DNA from: Nymphalis io
Lineage: Eukaryota > Arthropoda > Insecta > Lepidoptera > Nymphalidae
Reading direction: 5' to 3'
Length of the DNA stretch: 64,000 nucleotides
NCBI RefSeq assembly: GCF_905147045.1
Contig: NC_065893.1
Span: forward strand, 3,410,001 to 3,474,000
Shown: one piece after another, positions 10,907 through 23,001 of the stretch
How positions within the stretch are numbered: position 1 is the first letter of the stretch
Layout: the number at the start of each line of letters is the position of its first letter
The notes under the pieces: generated by a model
Seen by the model: only the letters and a program-made list of their open reading frames with translations
What the model was told of the DNA's origin: nothing
Database searches by the model: none
Program-made: the position numbers and the translations under genes

Positions 10907-11084
10907 ATTTAAGCATGAAGCGCTATTGTTACTGCTACTAACTTTCTTTAATATTGCACTTGATATTGATATAACTGACAGATAATTGACATACAATGAT
11001 AGATAAAAGAATGACATGTAAACAATACTAGATTGCCTAAAGAGGTTTTCATCTTTGGGAAGCCGTTTAGGTCTATAATATGCT

Positions 11085-11337
11085 AGTTAATTTTTCTAAT
11101 GTGTTCCGTATTTTTGAACACTCAGAATGCTTGGATACCATTGGCGAGATGACTGTAACCATATTTATGGCGGTTTGACTGAAACGATCTATATGACATT
11201 TTAAACGTCTCGACCTTTTGAGCGAGTATATTGTTGACAACAATAAGGGAACTTTGTTTGTACCGATATTTTTGACTTTTTGGTTGCGTCTATTTATTTG
11301 AATACTCTGAGCGTCTCTAATTATTTGACGCTGACTG
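11085..11337 (-). repeat. Right terminal inverted repeat of the Tc1/mariner-type element
   Basis: Partner of 8522-8774. It ends CGCTGACTG before the SINE resumes. Confidence 0.92.
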
Positions 11338-11657
11338 TCCCTTGTGCCTGTAATTACACTGGCTCACTCACCTTTCAAACCGGCACAACAATACCAAGTA
11401 CTACTGTTTTGCAATAGAATATGCGATGAATGGGTGGTACCTACCCCTTTTTTCGCTGGATAAACACATTTATGTGTTTCCCCCACATGATGTGGGGGGG
11501 TATGTGGGTCTCGCCGGCGCTGAAGGCGCCGGAATACCGACTAAAAAACCAGCGGTACCCACTCCGTCTTGTCAGGGGACGTCACGGGATCGCTTACGCA
11601 TACTACCGTACCGTATGGTGGTACCTACCCAGACGAGCTTGCACAAAGCGCTACCAT
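11338..11657 (+). mobile_element. SINE-like family A copy 1, right half, itself interrupted
   Basis: Continues the family sequence from TCCCTTGTGCCTG through CACTCACC and the GGTGGTACCTACCC segment. It is then broken by a 170-bp insertion (11447-11616) and resumes at GACGAGCTTGCACAAAGCGCTACCAT. Confidence 0.9.
11447..11616 (-). mobile_element. 170-bp structured retroposon with 14-bp target duplication
   Basis: The insert is bounded by GGTGGTACCTACCC at 11433-11446 and 11617-11630, an exact 14-bp duplication of the SINE target. On the minus strand it ends in a short A-run (CGAAAAAAGG), as expected for target-primed insertion. It is GC-rich and carries three adjacent stem-loops: 11462-11479 (8-bp stem), 11480-11498 (9-bp) and 11514-11532 (7-bp GC-only). 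It has no coding potential I trust. It may be the end of a larger LINE or a small RNA-derived element; I do not recognise it with certainty. Confidence 0.8.
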
Positions 11658-14120
11658 GTTGTTGAATATTTTTTTATTTCTTAAATTAAGCTACTAACGA
11701 AATTTAGAATAATAAGTTTACTTACAGATTTAAGCTACTTGAACTTGAACATAATAGTTATATATATAACACAGCAGCAATAAAATTTTAAGTACTTTAA
11801 ATTTTTTATACGAAACGTATATTTCTATGCTATATTTTAACATATGTTAATTTATATATATATCTATATTTAACGTAACGTACTCACGTACGTACATTTG
11901 TTATGTTTTACTTTTTCAGTCCACATACCACTTTCGTGCATATCGAGATTTGCTGGCCGAAAACATAGTAGCCTAAATTTGTGCAATCTACTTTTATTTA
12001 TGAATGAAAGTATTTAAATAAAAAAAGTTTATTATTATTACTATCTATTAAAACAATATAACATGATGATCATGTAACGCTTTTTTTGGAAAATTAAAAA
12101 CTATGAATTCAATGAATAAATGAATTTATAGCCAGTGTCTCTCGGGATAATGTAAAGAACTTAAGGGTTATACACCCAAATCTGTTTAGGCAATTAAAAT
12201 TAATGATGAAAAATAAGAAACTCACATACACACACGAACCCTGAAAACATTACAGTCTTTTTTTGGGCAGTTGCGTTAAATAATGCCTTTAACTAGCAGT
12301 GAATACATTTTTTTACGAGTTTCGAATGTCAGCCATTATAAGGACAATTATTGATATAAGACTCATCCACCATTTTTTTTATATACATAATAAACAAACA
12401 GCTACCCGACAACCATAAAGGCCAAAATTATTCCTCAACATCCGCAAGCAAGCGCAATAAATTACTAAAACGTTAATAGCATGCTAATCATTCAAATTCA
12501 TTCATTTTGTATTGACTTAGATACATATATTTACGTAATTATTAGAGCCGTCTGAAATAGGACACGCGAGGCACACACCACACAACACACAACCACAGAA
12601 CGTGTGAATCTTAACCCAAGGTTGCAAGTTCAAACTTTGGTAAGCACCACTGAATTTTGAAGGGTTTAAATTGTTTTAATAATTTCTTTTGTCAAATGTG
12701 TATTAACCATTGCGTTGGAGCACCGTGAATAAACTCAAGATATTCGCCTCTCAACGAGAAGAGGACTTTGCCCGGCTATGGGCCAGACAACGACTTTACT
12801 TTTTTACATTCTCCTCACATACTAATATAATACAAATATAAGTTATGCAATATCTATGCTCTCCAGGGAGGAAAAAATGACACATCGAAAGAAGTAACGC
12901 ACTGACATTTTTACTGCTACGGCACCAATAATATGACTACAAATTGACTAAATTAATATCTAAATGAAAACATACACCGGTTATATATTTTTTCCTATTC
13001 ACACCTGAAGTGTGTTATTAAATAAAAAAGATATTGATTTTAATTAAAAAAAAACATAGAGAATGAGTTAGTTTGCTTGTTACGTTTTCACGTCTGAACT
13101 ACTCAACGTCATGAAATTTAACATACACGTTGAATATAGTGTACCTAACAGCAGACCCCCCCTCCCTCAACATAGGGGCGAAGATGCGGGCGGATAGTAT
13201 TTATAAATGTTTGATAATCTGAATTATAATTCGAATGAATAATGCCCATGGAATTTTTGCGGCTATTCAACGCGGTCATTTTAATAATATATTAAATATA
13301 ATTAAAATTACTACTACATAAATCATAACCATATGGAATAGAAACAAGATAGCTAGCATTTCATTTGATTATATCTGAGTAAAAAATTGAACAACCTCAT
13401 CATCATCAACAACATCATTTTTATTTTACTTTGTACTTTTTATTGTACACTACAAAGAGATAAATACATGGATACAGCCTAAATAAAAGTACAATTATGG
13501 CGACCTTATCGCTACATAGCGGATCTCTTCCAGACAACCACCGGTGTAATAACTGATAGGATATGAAGTAGGTGGTGCTGTAATAATAAATAAAATATTT
13601 TTTAATATATAAATAAATTTTACATTATGTAAACTACATATTTTATGAGATATTTTAAAATACAAATATATCTGCTTATCGACGGTTGTATAATGTGGCA
13701 AAATAAGCTTTTAACCCTTCACCCCTAATGGAATAGATTAATAAATAACTATATAGCCGCTCAATATAAAGCCGTAATCAATATTTGTTATACTTCCAAT
13801 ATATTATTGAGCCCAAATAAATAAGTAGATATTTATCTTTTAATATTATTGCTAAAAACAACACTAGCTTTTCGAGTATATTTATTACACTTTAATGATA
13901 TTATTTATTTGCATGTATTATTTTTAATAAATACTAAAATAAACAATATAAATCTTAATTGACTTTTATATTTTTATGATTTAATATGTAAGAATTATTA
14001 TAGCAGTATATTAACATTATTGAATTTAAGTAGAACTTGTTAAAAACAGATTATATTTATGCAAATAAATATTTATGTTAGGAGCTATCAACAAGAAATT
14101 TTGATTTTGATCAAGTAGTT
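11658..14120. other. Gene-free stretch with repeat relics
   Basis: AT-rich, no supported gene. It contains a degenerate family B SINE (about 12590-12800) and a remnant near 13070-13230 with the 'TTACGTTTTCACGTCTGAACTACT' type motif. A short minus frame at 13495-13701 has no recognisable domain. Confidence 0.6.
12590..12800 (+). repeat. Degenerate family B SINE
   Basis: Contains GTGTGAATCTTAACCCAAGG, AAGTTCAAACTTTGGTAAGC (B-box region) and a body ending in an AGAAGAGGACTTTGCCCGGC-like 3' segment. It is diverged from the copy at 42018-42328. Confidence 0.55.
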
Positions 14121-14121
14121 T

Positions 14122-14258
14122 TTGCTCGCGACTTCGCCCGCGTTTTGGGAGAGGGGCAAATGTTAGGTATCAAAAAAGTGTCAAAATCGGTTCAGTGGCC
14201 TAGAAGTGCAACAGACAGACAGTTACTTTCGATTTAAGTTATGATATTAGTATAGATT
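14122..14258 (+). repeat. Interspersed repeat fragment
   Basis: GCTCGCGACTTCGCCCGCGT, then ATCGGTTCAGTGGCCTAGAAG and ACAGACAGACAG, ending TAGTATAGAT. This combination is a common lepidopteran repeat end. Its class is not resolved here. Confidence 0.5.
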
Positions 14259-14739
14259 TACAAGTAGTATTTTTCCTGTGTTACGAATGTTTACCTAACA
14301 TTTTAGATGTTCGAAAAATGAAAAGTTCATATAAGTGGAAACAATTAAACACGAAGGTCGAAGCGTGGAATCTGCAGCGTGAAATCAAACATTCGTTCTT
14401 TCCGTTGAAACAAATACCATATTGTTTACGTTTATTTATATATTTCGTATTAACAATTTTTTTTTTATTTCTATTTATTTATATATTTTTATAGATTTTT
14501 AATGTTTAATGTTTGGGAACCATAAAACGCTTTAGTATTTTTATATAAAGCTTGTATTTTTACTGAAGACAGCAAAAACATATATAAAATTACCTTTTAC
14601 AAGCTGTTATTTAGCTTCACAAAGGTATATACTTCATTAGTACATGTCGATCAAATACGACATGTACGTCTACAATACAACTTGATACAACTAATACAGT
14701 ACTTAATAAGTATTTTAGTCGCAATATTTTAAAATGTTG

Positions 14740-14993
14740 ATAGTAGTTCGTAAAGGTTTGTCTGGGTAGGTACAATCCACGCATCCTTTTATCCATATTG
14801 TTGTGTTGGTAAAGGAGAGAGCCTGTGTAACTATGGGCACAAGGGATATAACATCTTAGTTCCCAAGGTTGGTGACGCATTGGCATTGTCAGTAATGTTT
14901 AATATTTCTTACAGAGCCAAGTCTGACGGTGGTGGTGACTACTTACCATGAGGTGCCTCATTAGTCAGTCCGCCTAACTATTTTATAAAAAAG
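14740..14993 (-). mobile_element. SINE-like family A copy 3, diverged
   Basis: On plus the order is TTTGTCTGGGTAGGTAC, GGGCACAAGGGATATAACATC, TTAGTTCCCAAGGTTGGTG, ACTACTTACCATGAGGTG and CTATTTTATAAAAAA. This is the reverse orientation with the A-run on the right. Confidence 0.75.
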
Positions 14994-15214
14994 GTTAATT
15001 CTATTATGTATTCCATACTCCCAGCAAAAAGCTTGCTTCATATAATGCCATTTGTAATAGCGTTTAGTTGAACTCCACTTCTGTACTACATCTCGTAGCA
15101 AGGTAAAAGAAAGTTGGTAGTATAAAAACCTCTTTCATTAAAAATATGTAATAATTTTCATGGTGGTCACTGAAATATTGTAAAAATCTATTATATAAAT
15201 CTCAAGGGGATTTT

Positions 15215-15645
15215 TTTTATGTCAGAGGGGCCAAACGAGCAGGAGGAATCTCACCTGGTGGAAAGTGTGCCCATAGACATCTGCAACACCCGAGGGGTTG
15301 CAGGTGCGTTGCCGGCCTTTAAGGGATGAGTACACTTTTTTCTTGAAGGTTTTTATGTCATATCAGTTCGGAAAAGTCGCCAGCGAAAGCTGGTTCTACA
15401 AAGTGGTAGTGCGAGGCAAGAAATCGCTCTGTTGTGGATTTCCAGATATTGAGCTGGTGAGGATGGAATTTAGAATTCTGGCACGATGTCCGGTGGTGAA
15501 ATTCAGTGGTGGGACTAAACCAAACAATTCCTCAGAACATTCTCCGTGATATATGCGATAGAGGACGCAGTGTGACCCAACATATCAACGCAGATCTAAA
15601 AGATCAAGTCGGTCGGTTAGGGCTTGATCGTCGACAATTCGAACT
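15215..15645 (-). mobile_element. Lepidopteran interspersed repeat, probable LINE 3' portion
   Basis: Begins at a T-run (A-tail on minus) followed by GTCAGAGGGGCCAAACGAGC, AACACCCGAGGGGTTGCAGG, GAAAGCTGGTTCTACAAAG and TTAGGGCTTGATCGTCGACA. It is moderately GC-rich and unlike its flanks. I recognise the sequence type from lepidopteran genomes but cannot fix the clade. Open frames inside it are not thought to be genes. Confidence 0.6.
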
Positions 15646-15948
15646 GCTCTACATTTTATTTATATCCCATTCGGATTATGTATATAAAACGTAGATGTAT
15701 GTATAAGATTAAGGCCTTCGAAGGTTATCGAGAATATATCCGTTCGAATATATTCCAGTAAAATCATAATTAAAATTAATCAAGTACCTAATAAAATATA
15801 TTAGCGGTGAAGAACAATCATTATGAATATTTTTAAATTATTAATTGAACCGCTTTTACATATTATAATATCGTAAAATGATAACGCAGTCGATAAACTC
15901 GTACTATGTTGTAGCATTATTCCGTGACTGTTATCGCGTTACTGCGTA

Positions 15949-16325
15949 GGCTGCCTTGTTTGGTCTAGTGGCTAGATAGAGTGGTTCTGGGTTCAAACCC
16001 CAGGTCAGGCTGTTAAAAAGTTATTGCGATATTTGTCGAAAAACTCTCAGTAGTTGAGAAGCGTTACAGTTTCAGGATTGGAAGCTAAAAGATTATACAC
16101 TTTATTTATACACTTTATTATGTATTTCGGAAAGTATTTAAAGCTGGTCTTACGTCTATACTTTTTCCTGCCGGATTATAAGACTGAGGGAATAGAGAAT
16201 GCACGTGTGCTTACTCGCCCACTTGTACACTATAGCACGCTAAAGTTTATCCTACGCACATGGCTATTCTTCCTCGTGAATGACCGCCTTGGCTGAAATC
16301 GGTCAGGAAGACATCATTATCATTG
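15949..16325 (+). mobile_element. tRNA-derived SINE (family C)
   Basis: The head has an A box (TGGTCTAGTGG, about 15969) and a B box (GGTTCAAACCC, about 15990). The body ends GCCTTGGCTGAAATCGGTCA followed by a CATCATTATCATT simple tail. Possible fragments of the same family lie at about 20078-20150, 25545-25575 and 59380-59500. The head is too mismatched to fold as a working tRNA. Confidence 0.7.
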
Positions 16326-16888
16326 CTTCACTAAATGGCTGTTATGAATGTTTGAAAGTTATACTTTGGTTTGCTAGTAAAAAAATATTTTTAATATTTT
16401 TTTAAGTTCGATGTCTACAGACCACACACTCTCTAGTTGTCCTATCGACAAATATCGGCCATGGCTTTATTTATAATAAAATATATAAATGATAAACAAA
16501 TATTTTGCCATCATTATCGAACCAAGCGAATTATCACCACAAATCGAACACACCTCACACCTAGATATACCTCTAAGGCTACGGTCTCGTATTAAATGCT
16601 ATACGTAATGTCCGACTTCAGCGTCCACCGATCGAAGTTTCAACGCCAGACACAGAGTCAGCGGTCAATATCTCAGCAACGACGTCACGATCACAAATAG
16701 TCGATAATAAATGCGGATATTTTTTTGTGATTTTATTTTTTTTTATTTTTTACTAATGTTAGACACGACGTTTAAACTGCAATGGTTTGAAATAACTAAA
16801 AACGCGACCCAAAGCCTTTATAGATTATATAGGCGGTGCGCCTCCGACAATAAATTTATAAAGAGACCACACTATGTACTGTACATTT
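16326..16888. other. Gene-free stretch
   Basis: No feature recognised. Confidence 0.55.
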
Positions 16889-17184
16889 CATTTTTTTATA
16901 TAGAATAGGAAGGCGGACGAGCATATGGGCCACCTGATGGTAAGTGGTCACCAAACGCCCTTAGACATTGGCATTGTAAGAAATGTCAACCATCGCTTAC
17001 ATAGCCAATGCGCCACCAACCTTGGGAACTAAGATTTTATATCCCTTGTGCCTGTTATTACACTGGCTCACTCACCCTTCAAACCGGAACACAACAATAT
17101 CAAGTATTGGTGTTTTGCGGTAGAATATCTGATGAGTGAGTGGTACCTACCCTGACGAGCTTTCACAAAGCCCTACCACCAGTA
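16889..17184 (+). mobile_element. SINE-like family A copy 4
   Basis: Full-length by its ends (T-run, ATAGAATAGGAAGGCGGACG, to CCCTACCACCAGTA), with only scattered differences from copies 2 and 9. Confidence 0.92.
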
Positions 17185-18537
17185 AATTTCTATTGTAAGG
17201 GGTCGTCCATTAATCACGAGGTGTTGATACACCTCTGGTGATATGTGGTGAGGTTTAAGACTAGCCCCCCATATTATTTACAGTAACACTGTAAATTATT
17301 ATGATATTTATTTTGATTACAATTGATTTGGTATATTCAATTAATTTATTCAAGTTCGCTTATTTTTTCCAAGTGTCTGTCTGTTATTTCAAAATAAATG
17401 ACTCTTTTTAAATTATCTCAATAAATGTTTTTAAATAAATAAATAAAATAGTTTAAAGATTTTTTCTGCGTGGAAATCTGGAAAAAAAACAATTCTGGAA
17501 TCTTTAGTAGCGTATTTTAAGATTCGACAACCCGGCACAAAAATAATCAGCCTCTTAAATTTAAGGACAAAGACCTATGACCTGTATGATGTACTTGTGA
17601 TTGAATGTGTTCAATTGATATTTGGATTGTTAAGAGTATTTGAGTGAGTAATTTACATCATTTTGTATGATTTGGTGTTTTATTTTTATAAATTCCAATT
17701 CGAGGTTTTTTATAAAATTAGTTTCATTTCCTAAATTTATTTTTCTCAGTTTTAAATACCTTGTTAATTATACCTAAATAATTTTATTCCTTTAGTGAAA
17801 TCAAGTCAAAAAGTAACAAAAACTGCCATTCCTACAAGACATACCCTTTAGCCATAGGGTAAATACGCTATTAGTATCCAAGTTAAATATAAAAAAGCCA
17901 CGTGAATTAACTGTACCTAATTTCATCCAAAACTATCAATAATCATAATATGGTATAGTGTCGTGCTTATCAGAATGTACCTACTTATAGTGCGGAATCA
18001 CTAAAATGTTAATAAAAAAATTTAAAATTAAAATTTTACCAATTAACATTTCAAAATTAATTATAACACCTTGATACGCTTCCTTTGATGTGATAGATGA
18101 AATCATCTATCACATCAAAGGCAAATAATGACCTTTAAATTAAATACAAAACAACGTAAATCAGGTTATGATATACTATGAAAATAGTCTATTTAAAACA
18201 AATTGGCACCTATTAATGAACTGTTTTATTTTGTAAAAAACGAACGCTGTAAACTTTGAAAGAAAATCATGAATAATGTAAGAGTTTTCTGTACAGCCTC
18301 AGCCATAAATCGTTAAAAGGTCATCCAAGCGTGTACACTTCACGCTATACGCCGTTTGTATAAAGATGAACTTTTGAATTTTTATACTGTTAATCTTGAA
18401 ACTAATTTACAAACTGCAGTCGCTAAAATAAAAGGTGACCTACGTTTTAAAATTAAGAGAAGCAAATAATGCTACATTCAAACATATGTCGTATAATGGA
18501 TTAACTTTCATTGAAACTCATGTTTGTTGTATTAACA
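17185..18537. other. Gene-free stretch
   Basis: No gene recognised. It contains the hairpin at 18082-18121. Confidence 0.55.
18082..18121. repeat. Perfect hairpin, 19-bp arms, 2-nt loop
   Basis: CCTTTGATGTGATAGATGA, AA, then its exact reverse complement. It lies outside any recognised element. Confidence 0.95.
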
Positions 18538-18812
18538 GTTTATAAGTGATCCACTGCTGGACTAAGGCCACCTCACCTTTTGAGGAGAAGGTTGGAGCTT
18601 ATTCCGCCATTCTGCTCTAATGCGGATGATACACAAGTAGCAAAATTTAATCAAAAACATGCAGGTTTCCTCACGATTGATTCCTTCACCACCAACCACG
18701 AGATAAATTATAATCAAAAATACCAATGAAAATCAATGGTGATTGGTTTTGAACCACAATCTTTAAATACGATTCACATATTCTAAACACTGGACCATCT
18801 CGACTCTTTTGT
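18538..18812 (-). mobile_element. Family B SINE, diverged
   Basis: On plus it reads CCACTGCTGGACTAAGGCC, TTTTGAGGAGAAGGTTGGAG, CATGCAGGTTTCCTCACGAT and CACTGGACCATCTCGAC, the reverse order of the copy at 42018-42328. The remaining DNA to 20070 holds no recognised gene. Confidence 0.75.
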
Positions 18813-20074
18813 GTTTAAGCCAAAAAATTCCATTAAATAAAACACGTGACTGCGGTTTTCGGTACCAATTGTCTCAGTCTATTATGTGGTAAATTTATAC
18901 TTATCATATATCTCTTGCTCGACAGTAAAAACAAATATCGCGAGGAATATGCATGTGCACGTGCGGAAGAAAACATCATAGATCAAACAAATAAGAGCAG
19001 GATCCAGCAGTGTCATGCATGTGAGCGTGTTTTTAGTAATTTCGTTAGTTAAGCTATTTTGTTTTCAATGTACATATACTTAAAAGGTTTTATCAATAAA
19101 AACTATTATTTTTACCCCCACGCAAAGAGTTGTTATAAGTTCAACGTTTTGTATCTGTGTGTCTGACTGTAACATCGTAACTCCTAAACATCTAAATCGA
19201 TCGTGCTAAAGTTTTTTTTTTGTTTGAAAGGTATTGATAGATAAGGCGAATAAAGTAGTAACGTAATAAGGTAAAACATTTTTCTTAGCTATGAGCAACT
19301 TCTACTAGTTGATCGATTTAAAATTCAGTATCCTGTGACTCCAATGACTTTACAACAACATTGTAGCCCTGACTTGATGCTGCAGCATCATATGGAATTG
19401 GCAGAATACCAACTTCACAAACTTATAGCAGAGATATCGTACTTGAACTCATTAGAATGGTCTCCACGATACTTTTTAGAGATGTTTTTCATAATTCGAG
19501 AGTTTTTAAATGTATTAGTTTTCACTTATGATGCAGCTTAAAATCAATAAGTTTTACTTCATAAATCACATTTTCTTCTACTAAAAATAAATATTCAATA
19601 TTGTCAGATTTAAACAAGAGCCCGCGACGATCAGACTTCATATCCGGGGATCGTTTATTAGGTATATTAGAGACACACAGAGAGAAACTTTCAGGTTTTT
19701 GATAAAATAAGTTTATTTTATAAAACCACTGATCGTGGCGGGTATCTTGAACCAAATGGTTTTATTTAAAATTAAATTAAACATTAAGATACAATTTGTC
19801 GCATTTATACAATTTACTCGTATTATATACATAATCATTATATATTGTCTTATTAAGTTTCAAATTTATATATATACAAACCATCAAACTATTGTACAAT
19901 AGTTTTGTTAAATATCATCACTTTATAAATCCTATGATTCATAAAATCATAAAAGATTATAGAATCAAATTTGACGTGAGAACGTCGTAATGTAGATTTA
20001 AAATTATTAAAATGCATGAACATTTATCTTTACCGTATAAACCGAGAGAATGCCCTTAACGTAAGAGATATATA
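18813..20074. other. Gene-free stretch
   Basis: AT-rich with a remnant near 19140-19240 of the 'GTCTGACTGTAACATCGTAACTC' type. Open frames of 68-77 codons here have no recognisable domain. Confidence 0.55.
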
Positions 20075-20077
20075 GAA

Positions 20078-20150
20078 CGGCCTCGTTAGTCTAATGGTTA
20101 GTACAGATGCAGGTCAGGTGGTTCCAGGTTCGAATCACAAACCAGCATTT
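20078..20150 (+). repeat. tRNA-like SINE head (family C type)
   Basis: GGCCTCGTTAGTCTAATGG (A box region) and GGTTCCAGGTTCGAATCAC (B box). The acceptor ends do not pair, so this is a SINE fragment and not a tRNA gene. Confidence 0.55.
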
Positions 20151-20265
20151 ATATCAGTATTAGTTTTCAAAGAGCAAATCTATGAGAAATCTTAAAATTT
20201 GTTTATTGAACTATTAGTGAATCCTTTATTTTGTATGACAACAAACACATTACACTCTCAAAGTT

Positions 20266-20496
20266 TGAGTAGGCGGACGGGCAAATTGTCCACCTGATGT
20301 TAACACCGCCCTTAGACATTGGCGATGTAAAAAATTATTAACCATTCCTTACATTAACAAAGCGTCACCGTAATCGAGGAAAATAAGACGTCATGTCTAT
20401 GATATTATGCTCCTTGCGCCTGTAGTTACAGTCGGTCATACCTTTCAAACCGGAACACAACAATAATATGTATTGATATTAGTGACGGTAGAATCT
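20266..20496 (+). mobile_element. SINE-like family A copy 5, diverged
   Basis: Keeps AGTAGGCGGACGGGCAAATT, GCCCTTAGACATTGGCGATG, TTTCAAACCGGAACACAAC and a final GGTAGAATCT, with many substitutions. It is older than the other copies. Confidence 0.75.
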
Positions 20497-22160
20497 TTGT
20501 AGGCTAAATATATTTTAATTTATAATATTAAGACAGAAATCTAATTAAACGAACAATTTCATTACTCATATGTCTTTGACCCTTACATGACTAGCAGACC
20601 TTACATCTATGGCCAATGACATATGTTTATAGTTCGACGTCTTAATTTTAAAGCCTAGACAAGATTTAATCGATATATATAAAGTTTTAGATAAACATAA
20701 AAGAAATCAGATAGTTATCGCACTCTTATAAACGAAACTTTTAACTTGAAACGTTATAAATTGAAATCATATTTAAACGATGATTAAAAGTTTTAACAGT
20801 TTTATTAATCACAAAGTGAAATTTTAAATCTTTTATAATAACAATTTGCAAAGTGTTCAGAAACATTTTGTAATTTAGTTTTTACAAACAACTTGTACTT
20901 TTTTCATGAAAATCAAGATTAATTAATAATTATATGTTGTTTTGAACGTTAATTATTAAATAATTAAACAAACGAACAAACATTAATTAACTAATGTTGG
21001 TTTTATTATAAAGTTATAAATGTGAAAATATGTTATTTTATGTCTACTATGCGTTCGATAATCCTAAGATCTAACACACGGATTTTCATACGGTTTCCGC
21101 CTATGGGCAAAGTGATGCGGAAGGTTTGATGGTATAATTCATAAATGTTTTGTATATAGTATAATATTTGAAAATATAATATAGTTATTTTTACTTACAA
21201 TATCATCAGTTTTGATTTACACTCATTCTTAATAGTAGCAAAGAATGATTCACATTGCTTTAACTTAAATTCGTATGACTGTTTTTTGTAGCTGTCAATA
21301 TAAGATCGCAGCATAGTATTATTTGTGAGCGCACTTAAAATACGCTCGTGGGTTTTGCCGTCTGATACGTTACAGTAAGAAGTGCTTTACAAATAAGTGA
21401 AACTTCAATTTGTCAGTCCATTTGTGAAATTATAGCATTTATTTACATAGATTTTAACTGAAAGCTTAAATTTGTTATATGAAATTGGCTTAAATCATAT
21501 ATTTCATCTTCATATCCGTTATAGTTGTATTTAAAGATGAAAATCCTGTTAACACTGCTAGATTAAGGGTCTCCAAATGAGGCCTGGATGCTGCGATGCA
21601 GGTTTATCTTCACCGCCAAGCATCAGATTAATTAAAAACGTAAATTAAAAAAATGTCAATCATTAATACGCATCAAGATTGACTAGTCCAACTACTGAGG
21701 CTCATAGTTTATTTATATTTATTTTGTTATAAAATACGAACATTCATAAATAGGTTTATCGGTATCTTTTATTAAATAAAGTATTTCTTTACTTTTATTT
21801 TAGTTCCAGCACTTTCATATTTGATGTCTGGCGGACGACTATAATTAAGCAAACATGATAGTCGCTTCATAACAGTTCTTGTCACCGAAGTAATTACTAT
21901 CTCTAGGCACATTAAATTTACTGGCGACTATCGAACGTGTATTATGATTATTAGTTATATATAATAGGATTTCTTTTCTGCCACGTTGACGTATAGAGTA
22001 ATTTATTTTTGAAACTCGCTTATTAAATTTTTGAAATAATTTCTCTGTAATCACTTTGCTATTTTTTTTTTAATCTCTTGAGTAATAAACAATTTAATAA
22101 ATCTAATATGTAATTTATTTTTCATCAAAATGATCTATTCTTAAGACTAGTATGTAGTAT
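20497..22160. other. Gene-free stretch
   Basis: No feature recognised. A 69-codon minus frame at 21845-22054 shows no domain. Confidence 0.5.
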
Positions 22161-22162
22161 TA

Positions 22163-22235
22163 AACGGCCAAATTGGTCACTTGATGGTTAGTGGTCACCA
22201 CCGCCCAGAGACATTAGCATTGGTAAACGCTAGCT
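22163..22235 (+). repeat. SINE-like family A fragment (copy 6)
   Basis: Only the segment GGTCACTTGATGGTTAGTGG to AGACATTAGCATTGG remains. Confidence 0.6.
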
Positions 22236-23001
22236 ACGAAGATCTAAGTAAAGAGGTTTTCGTTTTCGTTCGTTTTCGACGATTATGATATGGCATAAGC
22301 GTACCGAATGACGTACGAAGTAAAGACATGTGCTTGTCATATTTAAAAATTGTTGTATTTTCTTCTTATTAAAAGTATTCCGTAATAATACGATTTTGTA
22401 TGAAAATAAGTGTTTATTTGCTCAAAACAGTAATTGACTGTAACACATTGTTTGTTTCCACTTCCTTCAAACCTCTTCATAATATTATTAACATAATTAC
22501 GAAGTATACCGTTTGTGAATAAATTCAATAACAGTACAAAATAATCTAAATACAAAATACGCCATCTTAATTGAGATTGTTGTTTTAAATGTTTTCGCGT
22601 GTTGGAGATTAAACTCATGCGTAATGAAGTCGATTTTGTTCAACAAAATAATATCCCTAATGTTTGAGTAACATTGTAATAAGATTTCAGCTTTATATTA
22701 TACAATATAAATTAAGAAAATGATACAATCAAAATAAACAAACAACAAAATTGCTCGCACATATACTAAAACATGTATATCATATTAAGGTTTACGATCC
22801 ATACAAAATATAACACTACATGAAGAAACCGTTATATATCGCTATGTAACGATAAATATATGTATTTAACGAATACATATGTAGATACATGTTTTCAAAT
22901 TTTTCTTATTCTTAATGATAAATTGTTTAGGTCCTATTTATATAAAGATCTTTATAAATAAAAATAAATGTTGTTTGTCCTCTATGCTAAACCATTTATT
23001 T

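Larger units (their letters stand above)
8522..11337 (-). mobile_element. Tc1/mariner-type transposon with 253-bp inverted repeats
   Basis: Terminal inverted repeats lie at 8522-8774 and 11085-11337. Both begin CAGTCAGCGTCAAATAATT and differ at about six positions. Between them are a transposase pseudogene (9525-10906, minus) and a perfect 24-bp-arm hairpin (9036-9084). An unrecognised short frame on minus at 9076-9306 has no known domain. The element splits a family A SINE, whose sequence continues without loss on the other side. The flanking duplication reads TC (or GTCC, depending on where the end is set), not the TA expected for this superfamily. Confidence 0.9.

Noticed and set aside
11426..11684. 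Two overlapping plus frames of about 80 codons
   Set aside because: They span SINE sequence, the 170-bp insert and SINE again; there is no protein similarity and the junctions are known insertion points.
15949..16020. tRNA-like sequence with A and B boxes (similar at 20078 and 42018)
   Set aside because: The acceptor and anticodon stems do not pair and the sequence continues into SINE bodies. Only 26757-26828 folds as a tRNA.
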